In this document: piece by piece, positions 51,725 through 61,342 of the stretch | Position numbering within the stretch: the first letter of the stretch is position 1 | Layout of the letters: each line of letters starts with the position of its first letter | Assembly: GCA_937873515.1 (NCBI GenBank) | Contig: CALMYB010000026.1 | Coordinates: 106,760-170,759, forward strand | Origin: an uncultured Acidobacteriota bacterium | Lineage (GTDB): Bacteria; Acidobacteriota; Blastocatellia; Pyrinomonadales; Pyrinomonadaceae | Reading direction: 5' to 3' | Length of the DNA stretch: 64,000 nucleotides | Notes under the pieces: model-generated | Database searches by the model: none | The model's input: only the letters and a program-made list of their open reading frames with translations | What the model was told of the DNA's origin: nothing | Program-made: the position numbers and the translations under genes

Positions 51725-54093
51725 CGACGCCCTTCAAAGCCTTGAAGAAGATCCGGCAGATAGGATTTGACGAACTCCGCACACGCGGCACACAGTTCGT
51801 CAGCGCCTATCGAGACCGTCTGACAGGCGTTGAGGCACCGGACCGCACGGAGCTTTTGAACCTTTTCGACACCGACATCCGCCTCGACGTACGCAGTTCG
51901 GCCGACAGTATCCGGCAGCTCTTCTTTGAGAATTCACGAGAGCGGTTCTATACGTCGATGCGTGAGGATATTTCCGAGATCTTTCCCCGATCGTGCGGAT
52001 CGGCCGAGCGTGAGCATCTGATCCGGGCCGCAGATGCGATCTGCGACGGACGCGTCGAACTTCTCGGTTTCGGGCAGGTCGATGTCGGAACGGACATAGA
52101 CTGGCATCGAGAACCGATCTCCGGCATTGTCTCCCAACGAAAACATTGGAAGGAATTCAACGAGCTTGACCCGACCGAATGCGGCGACAAACGCGTGCTT
52201 TGGGAGTTGAATCGGCATCAACATTTTTTCACGCTCGGTGCGGCCTATCGCCTTACGGGCGACGAGAAATACGCCCACCTTTTTGCACGACAGCTTTCGA
52301 GCTGGATCCATGAGAATCCGCCGGGCATCGGCATCAATTGGGTAAGCAGCCTTGAGGTCGCCTTCCGTTCCATTTCGTGGATCTGGGCAATGAACCTTTT
52401 CCGGGATTCGCCGGAACTTTCGAGCGACCTTCTTCTTGACTGCGTGCGCCTGCTCTATGTTCACGGCCGTCACATCGAGACATATCTCTCGACATATTAC
52501 AGCCCGAACACACACCTGACCGGCGAGGCCCTTGGGCTTTATTATCTCGGAACGCAGCTTCCGTTCCTCGATGCCGCCTCGGAGTGGCGTCGACGCGGCG
52601 AAGACATTTTGCTCAGCGAGATCGGCAAGCAGATCGGGCCCGACGGCGTCTATTTTGAACAGAGCACGTGGTATCAGCGTTACACCGTTGATTTCTATTT
52701 GCACTTTTACGCTCTCAGGGAACTTTTTGGCGATACGGTTTACGACGAGCGAAATTCGACCGCGGACGAACGTCTGAACTCGGCTCTTACTTTCCTGCTG
52801 AACATGGCGCGTCCCGACGGCACAACACCGCTTATCGGAGACGATGACGGCGGAAGGCTTTTGCCGCTTACGGGACACTCCGCCGAAGACATTCGCGGCA
52901 CGCTCTCGCTTGGTGCCGCCGTTCTCGGACGCGGCGATCTTGCATTCGGCGGCGATGATTCCTTGGCAGAAACGTTTTGGCTCCTCGGCACAAGCGGGAT
53001 CAGATCCATTGCAAGGACCAAGGCCGCCGAACCCGAAACCCTTTCCCGCAGTTTCCCGGACGGCGGCTATTTCGTGATGAGAAATGGCTGGGCGACGACC
53101 GATGACCATTTGGTGATCGACTGCGGCGAACTCGGCGCCTTGTCAGGAGCACACGGCCACGCCGACCTTTTATCTATTGACCTCAGCTTACACGGACGGC
53201 AGATATTCATTGATCCGGGAACGTTCTCGTATTGGGCGTCCCCCGAAATAAGGGAAAGGTTTCGCGGCTCAGGTGCCCACAACACGCTTACCGTTGACGG
53301 CCGATCGACATCCACAAGTTCGGGGCCGTTCGGCTGGAAGACGCGTGCGAATGCGGCCTCAAAAGAATGGATAACTGACCCGATCTTTGACTACTTCGAG
53401 GGCCAAGGCGAGATACCGGCCGTCGGGCTTCACCGCCGGTCCGTTGTGTATATCCGCGGCGACTACTTCATCATCCATGATGTCGTCGAAACGCCCGGAG
53501 AACACCTGTTCGACCTGAATTTTCGATATGCGCCCGACATTGTGCCCGAGAAGGATCTCGAGGGCGACTTTGTTGGTGACAAGGGCCATCGGACCTTCAT
53601 CTTCGGAAGCGGTGCGATGACCCTGAGCTCGGATCCTGTATCGCCCCAATACGGCCGCCTCGTTGATTCGACACGCGTTCGTTATGCGGCCAAAGACATA
53701 GATCGAACTGAATTCGTAACTTTCGTGCTTCCGACCGTCAGCGATCTTGCTCCACCGGAAGTTTTCGAGGTCCCGATCGAGACAGGCCGCATGTTCGTTG
53801 TACAATACGGCGATTATCGCGACGTGCTTCTGCTCGGACCGGGCGGCGCAAGGATCCGCACGGAATCTGTCTCCACCGATTTTGCCTTGACGTGGGCAAG
53901 AACACATTCGAAGGCGGAACTTCCCGAACAGATCGTTGCCGTAAACGGCTCTCGGCTCAGCATCGTTAATTCTCCGATCGTTCGAAGGGACGAAAGCATT
54001 CGCTTTGTCACAGCCCGCCGATTCGGTCAAGAGTTGTATGTAAATGCCGATGGTGAGCGTCAGGCCGTCAAACTCACCGACCTGCCAAATTGA
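51721..54093 (+). CDS. heparinase II/III-family polysaccharide lyase
   Basis: A 790-residue protein. The N-terminal alpha-toroid domain (about 60-420) contains WLLNRHQHFFTLGAAYRL-like sequence (reads WELNRHQHFFTLGAAYRL), INWVSSLEVAFRSISWIW, YYSPNTHLTGEALGLYYLG and FEQSTWYQRYTVDFYLHF. The C-terminal beta-sandwich has GAHGHADLLSIDLSLHGR near 475 with the conserved His, FIDPGTFSYWAS and GAHNTLTVDGRST. Such enzymes cleave uronic-acid-containing polymers by beta-elimination. No signal peptide is seen. In a biosynthetic cluster it could trim or recycle the polymer. Coupled on both sides (ATGA, TTGA). Confidence 0.88.
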   Translation: MTTPFKALKKIRQIGFDELRTRGTQFVSAYRDRLTGVEAPDRTELLNLFDTDIRLDVRSSADSIRQLFFENSRERFYTSMREDISEIFPRSCGSAEREHLIRAADAICDGRVELLGFGQVDVGTDIDWHREPISGIVSQRKHWKEFNELDPTECGDKRVLWELNRHQHFFTLGAAYRLTGDEKYAHLFARQLSSWIHENPPGIGINWVSSLEVAFRSISWIWAMNLFRDSPELSSDLLLDCVRLLYVHGRHIETYLSTYYSPNTHLTGEALGLYYLGTQLPFLDAASEWRRRGEDILLSEIGKQIGPDGVYFEQSTWYQRYTVDFYLHFYALRELFGDTVYDERNSTADERLNSALTFLLNMARPDGTTPLIGDDDGGRLLPLTGHSAEDIRGTLSLGAAVLGRGDLAFGGDDSLAETFWLLGTSGIRSIARTKAAEPETLSRSFPDGGYFVMRNGWATTDDHLVIDCGELGALSGAHGHADLLSIDLSLHGRQIFIDPGTFSYWASPEIRERFRGSGAHNTLTVDGRSTSTSSGPFGWKTRANAASKEWITDPIFDYFEGQGEIPAVGLHRRSVVYIRGDYFIIHDVVETPGEHLFDLNFRYAPDIVPEKDLEGDFVGDKGHRTFIFGSGAMTLSSDPVSPQYGRLVDSTRVRYAAKDIDRTEFVTFVLPTVSDLAPPEVFEVPIETGRMFVVQYGDYRDVLLLGPGGARIRTESVSTDFALTWARTHSKAELPEQIVAVNGSRLSIVNSPIVRRDESIRFVTARRFGQELYVNADGERQAVKLTDLPN

Positions 54094-55220
54094 AGAAGCC
54101 CAAGATATTACATCTCACAGGAAGCTTTAATCAGGGCGGGACGGAACGCCAGGCTTATGAGACCGTGAGCGGCCTTGTCGCTGCGGGTGAATTTAACGTG
54201 CGGCTCGCGACGCTGAATGCAGAAGGGCCTCTGCTTTCGGCAGCAAACGCTCTCACCGAAGGCCAAATACACGAATTCCCGATCGAATCGTTTTTCAGCC
54301 GTTCATTTGCCCGTGCGGCCTGGAAGTGCGCCGCTTTGATCAAAAGCGAGACCGCCGACCTGCTCCACACTCACGATTTCTATACGAACGTATTCGGCGG
54401 AGCGGTCGCCGCGTTGAGCGGTGTTGCGGTCCATATCGCGTCAAAACGCGAGACATTCGGGCTGCGCAGCCGTCAGCAGGAATCGATCGAGAATCTGTGC
54501 TTCAGACGATCGAACGCGATCATTGCGAACTCTCTGGCGGTAAAAGAAATGCTCGTCGATAGCGGGCTCGCCGCTGAGAAGATCACGGTCATCTACAACT
54601 CCATTGATGCCGCAAAGTTCGCAAACGCAGACGCGAACGGTATCAGGCACGAACTCCGCTTGCCCGAAAATGTACCGTTGATCACGCTTGTTGCGAACCT
54701 TCGCCACGAGGTAAAGAATGTTCCGATGCTTCTTCGAGCGGCAAAGAAAGTGTGTCTCGCAAACGCCGCCCACTTTGTCATCGCCGGCGAAGGCCCGCTC
54801 GAAACCTCCCTAAAAGAGCAAGCGAATGAAATGGGCATCGGCAGTAACGTGAGCTTTATCGGTCGGTCGATGAAGGTTCCGGAACTCCTCGCGGCGAGTT
54901 TTGTCGGCGTCCTGACCTCGGATGCCGAAGGATTTTCAAATTCGATAATCGAATATATGGCCGCGGGAAGGCCGGTGGTCGCGACACGTGTCGGCGGTGC
55001 GGCAGAAGTTATCGCGGAAGGCGAAACGGGCTTTCTCGTTGAGGCAAATGACAGCGATCAGATGGCCGATCACCTCATCTCACTGCTCCGGGATCCGGCC
55101 GAGGCGGCCGCGATGGGCGAGAATGGGCAACGTCTTGTCGAGGAAAGAATTGGAGGAACGCGACAGATCGAAGAGCTAAGCGAATTATATCGGCGAACCC
55201 TCTCGGAGGCCTTCATATGA
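54090..55220 (+). CDS. family 4 glycosyltransferase
   Basis: A 376-residue GT-B enzyme starting at TTG 54090 and overlapping the lyase stop. The N-terminus KILHLTGSFNQGGTERQAYE is typical of GT4. The donor-binding domain has LITLVANLRHEVKNVPMLLR, HFVIAGEGPLETSLK, VSFIGRSMKVPELLA and the EX7E motif in SDAEGFSNSIIEYMAAGRPV. It transfers a nucleotide-activated sugar to the lipid-linked unit. The next gene starts in ATGA (55217-55220). Confidence 0.9.
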   Translation: MKKPKILHLTGSFNQGGTERQAYETVSGLVAAGEFNVRLATLNAEGPLLSAANALTEGQIHEFPIESFFSRSFARAAWKCAALIKSETADLLHTHDFYTNVFGGAVAALSGVAVHIASKRETFGLRSRQQESIENLCFRRSNAIIANSLAVKEMLVDSGLAAEKITVIYNSIDAAKFANADANGIRHELRLPENVPLITLVANLRHEVKNVPMLLRAAKKVCLANAAHFVIAGEGPLETSLKEQANEMGIGSNVSFIGRSMKVPELLAASFVGVLTSDAEGFSNSIIEYMAAGRPVVATRVGGAAEVIAEGETGFLVEANDSDQMADHLISLLRDPAEAAAMGENGQRLVEERIGGTRQIEELSELYRRTLSEAFI

Positions 55221-56263
55221 GCCTCCGAATCGTCGAATTGGGTCCGATCCCGCCGCCCGAAGGCGGTGTAAGCCGCCATATCGCATCACTTAGCGACGTA
55301 TCAACCGCACGCGGACACTTCTGCACACTTATCTCGACCACGCGGGTCGCCCCGGAAGATCGGCGGGAAGGAAACTTCTATCCGCGATCGCCGGTCGAGC
55401 TCGTATCGATCTTGCGCGAGTCGGATGCAGAGATCTTTCACCTGCACGTCGGCGGCGAGATCTCGCTTCGCGTTCTGGCTCTGGCCCTTGCGGTCGCCAA
55501 AACGGCAAAACATTCCGTTCTGACGATGCACTCCGGAGGCTTTCCCGAGGCGATCTCGCAAGCGTCGATCTTTCGGCGAAAGTTCACGGCGTCGATCCTC
55601 AAGAAATTCGATCGCGTGATCGCGGTCACGGATGAGATCGCAAATGCGATTCGCGAGCTTGGCATTCGAACAGATGCTCTCGAAACGATCCCGCCCTACG
55701 CCTTGTGCCCGCCCGATCCGAACGTTCGGATCGAAAAAGACCTCGAGGACTTTATCGCCGCGCACTCGCCGCTCATCGTTGCGATCGGCTCACTCGAGAC
55801 CGAGTACGCACCTCTCGAACAGATCGCCGCGTTGAAGAGTTTGATCGAGGAATTTCCCAAGCTCGGCTTGGTCATCGCCGGTGAGGGCGAGATGCGTGAG
55901 ACCGTTGTGAAGACGCTGGCCGAGGTAAGGCTTAACGAGCACGTTCATCTGCCCGGAAATCTCGATCATGACCGGTGCCTGCATCTTCTGGCGAAGGCAG
56001 ATGTCGCGCTGCGGACGACTCGATTTGACGGTGATGCGATATCGGTCCGGGAAAGCTTGTTCCTCGGCACACCTGTACTCGCAACTCGCGTCGGGACGCG
56101 GCCCGATTGCGTACATTTTATCGAGGAACTTTCGCCGACAGCGATCGCAAACGGGATACAAGCGGTCCTTGCGTTGCCGCGTAAAGAGAAAGGGATCTCC
56201 CAAGCCGATCTATCTCAGATCAAGCGAGTGGTCGAAATCTACGAGCGCGTTATCGGTTCGTAA
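55217..56263 (+). CDS. family 4 glycosyltransferase
   Basis: A 348-residue GT-B enzyme. IVELGPIPPPEGGVSRHIAS is its opening strand and loop; SVLTMHSGGFPEAI lies in the acceptor half; LIVAIGSLETEYAPLEQIAA, LVIAGEGEMRETVVK and HLPGNLDHDRCLHLLAKAD form the donor half, with the EX7E-like FDGDAISVRESLFLGTPVLA. It is coupled to the GT4 upstream. Its 3' end overlaps the convergent beta-helix gene by 14 nt (56250-56263), an arrangement that could yield antisense interference. Confidence 0.88.
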   Translation: MSLRIVELGPIPPPEGGVSRHIASLSDVSTARGHFCTLISTTRVAPEDRREGNFYPRSPVELVSILRESDAEIFHLHVGGEISLRVLALALAVAKTAKHSVLTMHSGGFPEAISQASIFRRKFTASILKKFDRVIAVTDEIANAIRELGIRTDALETIPPYALCPPDPNVRIEKDLEDFIAAHSPLIVAIGSLETEYAPLEQIAALKSLIEEFPKLGLVIAGEGEMRETVVKTLAEVRLNEHVHLPGNLDHDRCLHLLAKADVALRTTRFDGDAISVRESLFLGTPVLATRVGTRPDCVHFIEELSPTAIANGIQAVLALPRKEKGISQADLSQIKRVVEIYERVIGS

Positions 56264-57863
56264 AAGGTTGAAAGTCGATCCCGGGACAGCTGTCCGGCGT
56301 GCAGTATTTGCTTCCGGGTTTCAAGCGGAAGTCCTTGTTGGATCGATCCATAAACCCAACTCTATCAACACTTTCAACGAACCTATTTCCCAACGGAATG
56401 CTAAGGTCGCCCGTTCCGACGCCCATATTGTTGAAGAAGATATTTCCGTGGATCATCGACTTGGCCGCCTCGCCTTTAACATCGATCGGCCCATGTACTC
56501 CGTAAAGGCCATGGCCCGTGACGTTGTTCGTAAACAGAAATCCACGCGGCTGATCGCCGTAGAAAGTGATTATATTTCCGCGATTGAAGACGGTGTTGTT
56601 CGAGACGGTGATCGTGTCTCCGCTTGCGATCTGAATGAAGTACCCTGAGCCTTCGAATCCGCTGCCGCCGCCGAGGTTCAAGAACAGATTGTCCGTGATA
56701 TTCAAGCGTTTGAGCATTTGGCTTGGATACGTGTCGTCGCTTCCGAGAATATTGATGCCCTCGCCGGCTCCGACGATGATGTTGCCGCTGATCTCGACAT
56801 CCTCGATCGTTGAGAACGGCGCATCGCCATCCTGATTCCTGACCGTAATGCGGAACGCCGAACCTTCCCAGTTGTTCGCAAGATAATTCTTAGTGAACTT
56901 GACGTTCTTTGCGTTTTTCAGCTCGAAAAGCGTTTTGACGGTGAAGCCGTTCTGCTTCCACGACCCGGGCTTGAAAAGGACATTGCCCGTGATCTCGATA
57001 TTCGTTGGGATCAACTCCGCATTCGCAGGATCAGAGCCGCCGAACATAATGTTCTCCGCTCCGCCTTCGACGTAGTTGTTCAAGATCTTGACATCGCGAG
57101 TCCCCGACCAGCCGCAGATTCCTTGTGATTCCTCGCTCTTGCCGGCAAAGCCCTCGATATAACTGTTCTTGATGACCGTTCGGGCGCTGTTCAGAGCGAT
57201 GCCGCGACGCGTCTTTCCCGAAGGCAGCGAGTGTATGTAACACCGATCGAATTCCAGATCGTGCGGGACACGATCCGGGCGCGTTTCCTCACCACCCAAT
57301 GCCACAAGGCCGTAGTTGTACATCGAACTCGAAGGTTCGAATTCGATCCCGACGAAGCGATAGTGGTGAGCACCGTTCGACGCATAGACCGCAGCTCTGC
57401 CGAGCATACCGGACCTGATCGTCGCAAGAAGCGGTCTTTGAGCCGGCGAAATTCGTTGGCCTTCCGGAAGTTCGGCGGCGCGAGATGAACGGATCGTGAC
57501 GAAATCCGTAAGCGGCTTCTCGGTCAGATCGATGCGGCCTGAATAGACTCCCCCGGCTTCGAGCTCGATCACGTCGCCGGACACGGCAGTATCTATCGCT
57601 CTTTGAAGATTTCCGCCGGAAGGCAGCTTGATGATGCGGCCGGCAGCAGTTTCCACGACCTCCGGCTTTGGTGCAAAGACATCGACCGATCCGAAAAGCC
57701 AAGTGAACAACGCACCAAAGAGCGCGCAAAGAACGACCGCTGCAAGCAGTAATTTACCGACCTTCGGACGCCTGCCCAATATGTTCTCTTTGGGCCGGAC
57801 GACATTCATAACCTCGACATACGACACTGCTCTATTAAAGTGATAAAGACCGTCAGAATCCAA
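56250..57863 (-). CDS. membrane-anchored right-handed beta-helix protein
   Basis: A 537-residue protein; ATG 57809 (519 residues, preceded by GAGG) is an alternative start. One N-terminal transmembrane helix (about 38-58 of the long form, LLLAAVVLCALFGALFTWLF) anchors a parallel beta-helix made of short repeats such as HHYRFVGIEFEPS, TVIKNSYIEGFAGKS, VKILNNYVEGGAENIMFGG, VEISGNIIVGAGEGIN and ITVSNNTVFNRGNI. The beginning IIKLPSGGNLQRAIDTAVSGDVIELEAG is the usual pectate-lyase-fold start. Polysaccharide binding or cleavage at the cell surface is likely. It is the only minus-strand gene in the polysaccharide locus. Confidence 0.85.
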   Translation of the reverse strand: MDSDGLYHFNRAVSYVEVMNVVRPKENILGRRPKVGKLLLAAVVLCALFGALFTWLFGSVDVFAPKPEVVETAAGRIIKLPSGGNLQRAIDTAVSGDVIELEAGGVYSGRIDLTEKPLTDFVTIRSSRAAELPEGQRISPAQRPLLATIRSGMLGRAAVYASNGAHHYRFVGIEFEPSSSMYNYGLVALGGEETRPDRVPHDLEFDRCYIHSLPSGKTRRGIALNSARTVIKNSYIEGFAGKSEESQGICGWSGTRDVKILNNYVEGGAENIMFGGSDPANAELIPTNIEITGNVLFKPGSWKQNGFTVKTLFELKNAKNVKFTKNYLANNWEGSAFRITVRNQDGDAPFSTIEDVEISGNIIVGAGEGINILGSDDTYPSQMLKRLNITDNLFLNLGGGSGFEGSGYFIQIASGDTITVSNNTVFNRGNIITFYGDQPRGFLFTNNVTGHGLYGVHGPIDVKGEAAKSMIHGNIFFNNMGVGTGDLSIPLGNRFVESVDRVGFMDRSNKDFRLKPGSKYCTPDSCPGIDFQPFTNR

Positions 57864-57959
57864 TCAAAACGGTCGTAATTTGTAACATTTACAATGTATT
57901 GGCCATTTGGTAGCCTTTAATGTTTACATGCCTGCTTTTGCGGGCATTTGGGAAGACCG

Positions 57960-59189
57960 ATGAATCTACAAAGGACAAAGCTGAACATCTTAAAAGGCAC
58001 ACCCGACCTCTCTCGGCAGGCCAAGACCGGCGTCTCATTGCATTGTCACACGGAATATTCCAAGGAGATGCTCGGCTTTGTGCCGCATTATGCCGCCAAG
58101 CTGCCCGTGATCAACCATTTCTGGCAGAAGGAGAAGGTGAAATATTTTGCTCGCGAGGGCAAATATCCCAATTTTGAGACGGGTTATTGGTCGCCTCCGC
58201 TTTCTCCGCAGGCGGTTTACGACTTCGAAAAAGGCCAGATCGAAAACGCCGGGTTGAACGCGCTGGTTTCGGTAACAGACCACGATTGCATTGACGGAAA
58301 TTTCACGATCGAAGAGGCGGAATCCACGAAGACGGTTCCGATCTCGCTCGAATGGACCGTTCCGTTTGAAGAAGGATATTTTCACGTCGGAGTTCATAAT
58401 CTTCCGCGAGACAGGGCAGATGAGATCTCAAAGGAGCTTATCGGGTTCAGTTTCGACAAGGCACAGCATACGAACGAAAGGCTGAATGAGCTTTTTGCGA
58501 TGCTCGAAGAGGTTCCGGAGATTTTGGTCATCCTCAATCATCCGCTTTGGGATATTGAGATGGCAGGTAAAGAAGGCCACGAGCGGCTGCTTAAAGGCTT
58601 TTTGCGGACTTTCGGCCGCTGGATCCACGCTCTTGAGGTCAACGGCTTCCGAAGTTGGTCAGAGAACAAAGCTGTCATCGAGCTTGCCGAAGCGGTCGGC
58701 ATCCCGGTGGCAACGGGCGGTGATCGCCACGGCTGCAGGCCGAATACGGTCATTAATTTGACAGATGCATCGTCGTTCGAAGAATTCGTTGGCGAGATCC
58801 GGCTTGATAAACGGGCCGAGATCGCGCTTATGCCCGCCTATGAACAGCCGCTGCCTTCGCGTCAGCTTCAGTCGTTCTCTGAGATCTTGAGCCATTATCC
58901 GGCGTTTCGCCAAGGCCGCCAGCATTGGTTCGATCGAGTCTTCTTTGACGTTGATAACGGCAAAGGCCTCGTTTCTCTTTCGTCGCACGGATGGAAGCGC
59001 GGCGGTCCGCGATGGCTGCGTGCCGCGATCTGGACGCTCGCTGTAATGGGAAGCCCGACCGTTCGGCCGGTCTTTCGATTGTTTAGGACGAAGGCCGATC
59101 GGGTTCCAAAGAGCATTGAAAAGACGAAGTTTCAACATCCGGAGGACAGCAGCGATCTCTCTCAGATACTGACCTCCGACACAGCTTGA
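57960..59189 (+). CDS. PHP-domain phosphoesterase
   Basis: A 409-residue protein from ATG 57960; a TTG at 57948 is possible. The PHP metal motifs are in order: SLHCHTEYS (motif I), SVTDHDCIDGNF (II), ILNHPLWD (III), ALEVNGFR and GGDRHGCRPN (IV). These metal-binding histidines and aspartates predict a trinuclear-metal phosphohydrolase. Insertions (about 35-95) lengthen it. Similar proteins occur in glycan clusters and may dephosphorylate a sugar or lipid phosphate; CapB/CpsB-type tyrosine phosphatases are a PHP relative, but the sequence is not close enough to claim that. Confidence 0.85.
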   Translation: MNLQRTKLNILKGTPDLSRQAKTGVSLHCHTEYSKEMLGFVPHYAAKLPVINHFWQKEKVKYFAREGKYPNFETGYWSPPLSPQAVYDFEKGQIENAGLNALVSVTDHDCIDGNFTIEEAESTKTVPISLEWTVPFEEGYFHVGVHNLPRDRADEISKELIGFSFDKAQHTNERLNELFAMLEEVPEILVILNHPLWDIEMAGKEGHERLLKGFLRTFGRWIHALEVNGFRSWSENKAVIELAEAVGIPVATGGDRHGCRPNTVINLTDASSFEEFVGEIRLDKRAEIALMPAYEQPLPSRQLQSFSEILSHYPAFRQGRQHWFDRVFFDVDNGKGLVSLSSHGWKRGGPRWLRAAIWTLAVMGSPTVRPVFRLFRTKADRVPKSIEKTKFQHPEDSSDLSQILTSDTA

Positions 59190-59232
59190 TCGGACGGATA
59201 TTCCGACCGTCCATTAAATAGTCCCTTTGAGA

Positions 59233-59258
59233 GGCGGGCCGATCGAGCCCGCCATTTG
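59233..59258 (+). terminator. hairpin between the PHP and GT4 genes
   Basis: GGCGGGC / GCCCGCC around CGATCGA, followed by ATTTGTG. It sits 43 nt after the PHP stop; the T tract is weak, so partial termination or an mRNA-processing hairpin is possible. Confidence 0.45.
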
Positions 59259-59281
59259 TGATTGAGGGAGCAGCGATTCGC

Positions 59282-60523
59282 TTGAAAGTGAAAGATAATT
59301 TACGTGTAGCATTTTTTCCCGATTCTTATCTGGAGGTCAACGGGGCCGCGATGACGTGCCAGCGGCTTGTCAATTTTGCACGCGAAAAGGACCGGCCGTA
59401 TCTATGCGTGCACGCCGGCCCGGAGACAAAGATCGAAACTGTCGGGAGCGTTACGCATTTCTCTCTCAAGCGGAGTCCGCTTGCGATCGCTCTGGATGAA
59501 GGCCTCGCATACGATCCGCTGTTTACACGGCATATTCCAAAGATCCGCAAGGCTCTTATTGACTTCAAGCCCGACATCATACACATCACGGGCATTAACG
59601 ATGTAAGCAATGCGGCGGCGTACCTCGCCTGGAAAATGGACATCCCGATGCTCGGTTCCTGGCACACGAACGTGCACGAATTCGCATCGAGCCGGCTTCG
59701 ACGAATGTTCCGCTTCCTTCCGGCAAAGGTGCTCGATCCCTTCGCTCGCATGGCGGAATTTCGGATAATGCAGGGCTGCATTCTTTACTACCAGATGCCG
59801 AAGGTCGTCCTCGCTCCCAACGAGGAACTTGTTTCCGAACTTGGCCGCCGAACCAAGCGCGCGTCGCGTTTGATGGCTCGCGGGGTCGATTCTGAGTTCT
59901 TCTCGCCGGCAAAGCGGACCGTCGATGACGGAATTTTGCGTATTGGATTCGTCGGCAGGCTCCGAGCGGAAAAGAACGTCAAGCTCCTGATCGACGTCGA
60001 ACGAGCGATGCTCGATCGTGGCCTTACAAACTTTGAGTTCCTTATCGTCGGCGAAGGAAATGTCCGCGAGCACCTCGAGGAGAACATGAAAACCGCGGAG
60101 TTCACCGGCTTTCTTTCGGGCGAAGAACTTGCCGCCGCCTATGCCAATATGGACATCTTTCTCTTCCCGTCCGAGACAGATGCGTTCGGCAATGTCGCTC
60201 AGGAAGCGAATGCTTCCGGCGTTCCCGCGATCGTTACGGACAAGGGCGGGCCGAAGTATATTATCAACCCGGGCGTCAACGGCCTGATCGCTAAGACTGC
60301 CGACGAATTCATCGAGCACACGATCGAGCTTGCAAGCGATCCGACTTTGCTCGCGTCGATGAAGGCCCATGCGAGGGACAATGCGGTGTCGCGTTCCTGG
60401 GATGCTATTTTCGAGGGAGTTTATGACTCCTACCTTGAAGCGGTCGAGATCGCCCGCCACCAACGAGAAGAGGCGATGGCCTCAAACACGTCAAAACGGA
60501 CGATCAAGGCGGGCAGCAACTAG
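59282..60523 (+). CDS. family 4 glycosyltransferase (mannosyltransferase-like)
   Basis: A 413-residue GT-B enzyme. I prefer TTG 59282, with GAGGGAG 11 nt upstream, although the frame is open from GTG 59258. It opens NLRVAFFPDSYLEVNGAAMT, has IIHITGINDVSNAA and SWHTNVHEFASSRLRR, typical of PimB/MgtA-like enzymes. The donor half has RIGFVGRLRAEKNVKLLID, LIVGEGNVREHLEEN and the EX7E element SETDAFGNVAQEANASGVPA. It starts a second operon segment with the membrane protein at 60527 (3 nt away) and further genes. Confidence 0.9.
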   Translation: MKVKDNLRVAFFPDSYLEVNGAAMTCQRLVNFAREKDRPYLCVHAGPETKIETVGSVTHFSLKRSPLAIALDEGLAYDPLFTRHIPKIRKALIDFKPDIIHITGINDVSNAAAYLAWKMDIPMLGSWHTNVHEFASSRLRRMFRFLPAKVLDPFARMAEFRIMQGCILYYQMPKVVLAPNEELVSELGRRTKRASRLMARGVDSEFFSPAKRTVDDGILRIGFVGRLRAEKNVKLLIDVERAMLDRGLTNFEFLIVGEGNVREHLEENMKTAEFTGFLSGEELAAAYANMDIFLFPSETDAFGNVAQEANASGVPAIVTDKGGPKYIINPGVNGLIAKTADEFIEHTIELASDPTLLASMKAHARDNAVSRSWDAIFEGVYDSYLEAVEIARHQREEAMASNTSKRTIKAGSN

Positions 60524-60526
60524 TCA

Positions 60527-61342
60527 ATGACAACCGAGACGCCCGACCTGACGACCCTAAGCACGGAACGCTTGACCATCGGAGCGGCATGGGGCCTCGT
60601 CTTCAAACATCCGGTCCTCTTCGTAAGATACTGGAATTACAAGGGTGCGATCTTGAGCGGTTTGATGCGCGCTCCGATCTTTTTGATCACGTATCTTGTA
60701 GGGCGTGAGAGCATCAAGATCGCGATCGCCGCTGCCGCGGTTCAATTCGCATTTCGCTTCGTGTTTGCCGGCTTGAGCGGTGCTCTCATCCAGGCTTTTC
60801 GAAAGGTCGAGCCCGCGTGGAAAGCACTTCTTTCCGTGATGCTCGTCGTTCCGATCATCAGCCATCTGCTCGAATTCGGCTTTCAGACGCTATTTGCCTA
60901 CGCGACCTCGACTGCCGATCATACTGACCAGGCGATCGTCCGCTCGATCTGCGTCTCGATCTTTTCGGCACTTTTTGCGCTCTTCATAATGCGGCGAAAC
61001 GTTCTCATCGTCGGCGAAGAAGAGAGTAAGTCGCTTCTGAGCGACGTTATGCGGATACCGAGGCTCGTTTTCGAATTCTGCGCATTTCTTCCGAACGAGA
61101 TCGCCGCGATGCTGCGCCGCGGTGCGACGGTGACGGCCGCTGCGGTCTTGATCGGCTTCACGATCTTTTCGCAGATCGTCGGATGGGCGGTCGCGAACCG
61201 CGTCTTCTGGACCTATGGAGGCGGCAAAGAGATCTGGGCCCTGAAATACTGGGGCGTTGACGGCCTTGTCCTGATCCTTCTTGCGATCATCGCGTCGTCG
61301 ATCGTTTACGAGGCCCGACACCGTCGCGGAAAAAGACCTTGA
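60527..61342 (+). CDS. integral membrane protein of unknown function
   Basis: A 271-residue protein with about six transmembrane helices, including the segments SGLMRAPIFLITYLVGR, FAFRFVFAGLSGALIQAF, ISHLLEFGFQTLFAYAT, ALFALFIMRRNVLIVGEEE and LVLILLAIIASSIVY. I do not recognise the family. It is flanked on both sides by GT4 genes, 3 nt after the first and overlapping the second in TTGA (61339-61342), so it is almost certainly translated with them. It may be an accessory of lipid-linked glycan transport or assembly. Confidence 0.7.
   Translation: MTTETPDLTTLSTERLTIGAAWGLVFKHPVLFVRYWNYKGAILSGLMRAPIFLITYLVGRESIKIAIAAAAVQFAFRFVFAGLSGALIQAFRKVEPAWKALLSVMLVVPIISHLLEFGFQTLFAYATSTADHTDQAIVRSICVSIFSALFALFIMRRNVLIVGEEESKSLLSDVMRIPRLVFEFCAFLPNEIAAMLRRGATVTAAAVLIGFTIFSQIVGWAVANRVFWTYGGGKEIWALKYWGVDGLVLILLAIIASSIVYEARHRRGKRP

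Noticed and set aside
51934..53109. A 391-codon minus-strand frame opposite the heparinase-like gene
   Set aside because: It arises from codon bias of the real gene on the plus strand; composition is atypical and no motif is seen.
59402..60463. A 353-codon minus-strand frame opposite the GT4 gene
   Set aside because: Antisense shadow; His/Arg-rich and without start-site support, while the plus-strand GT4 has all family motifs.
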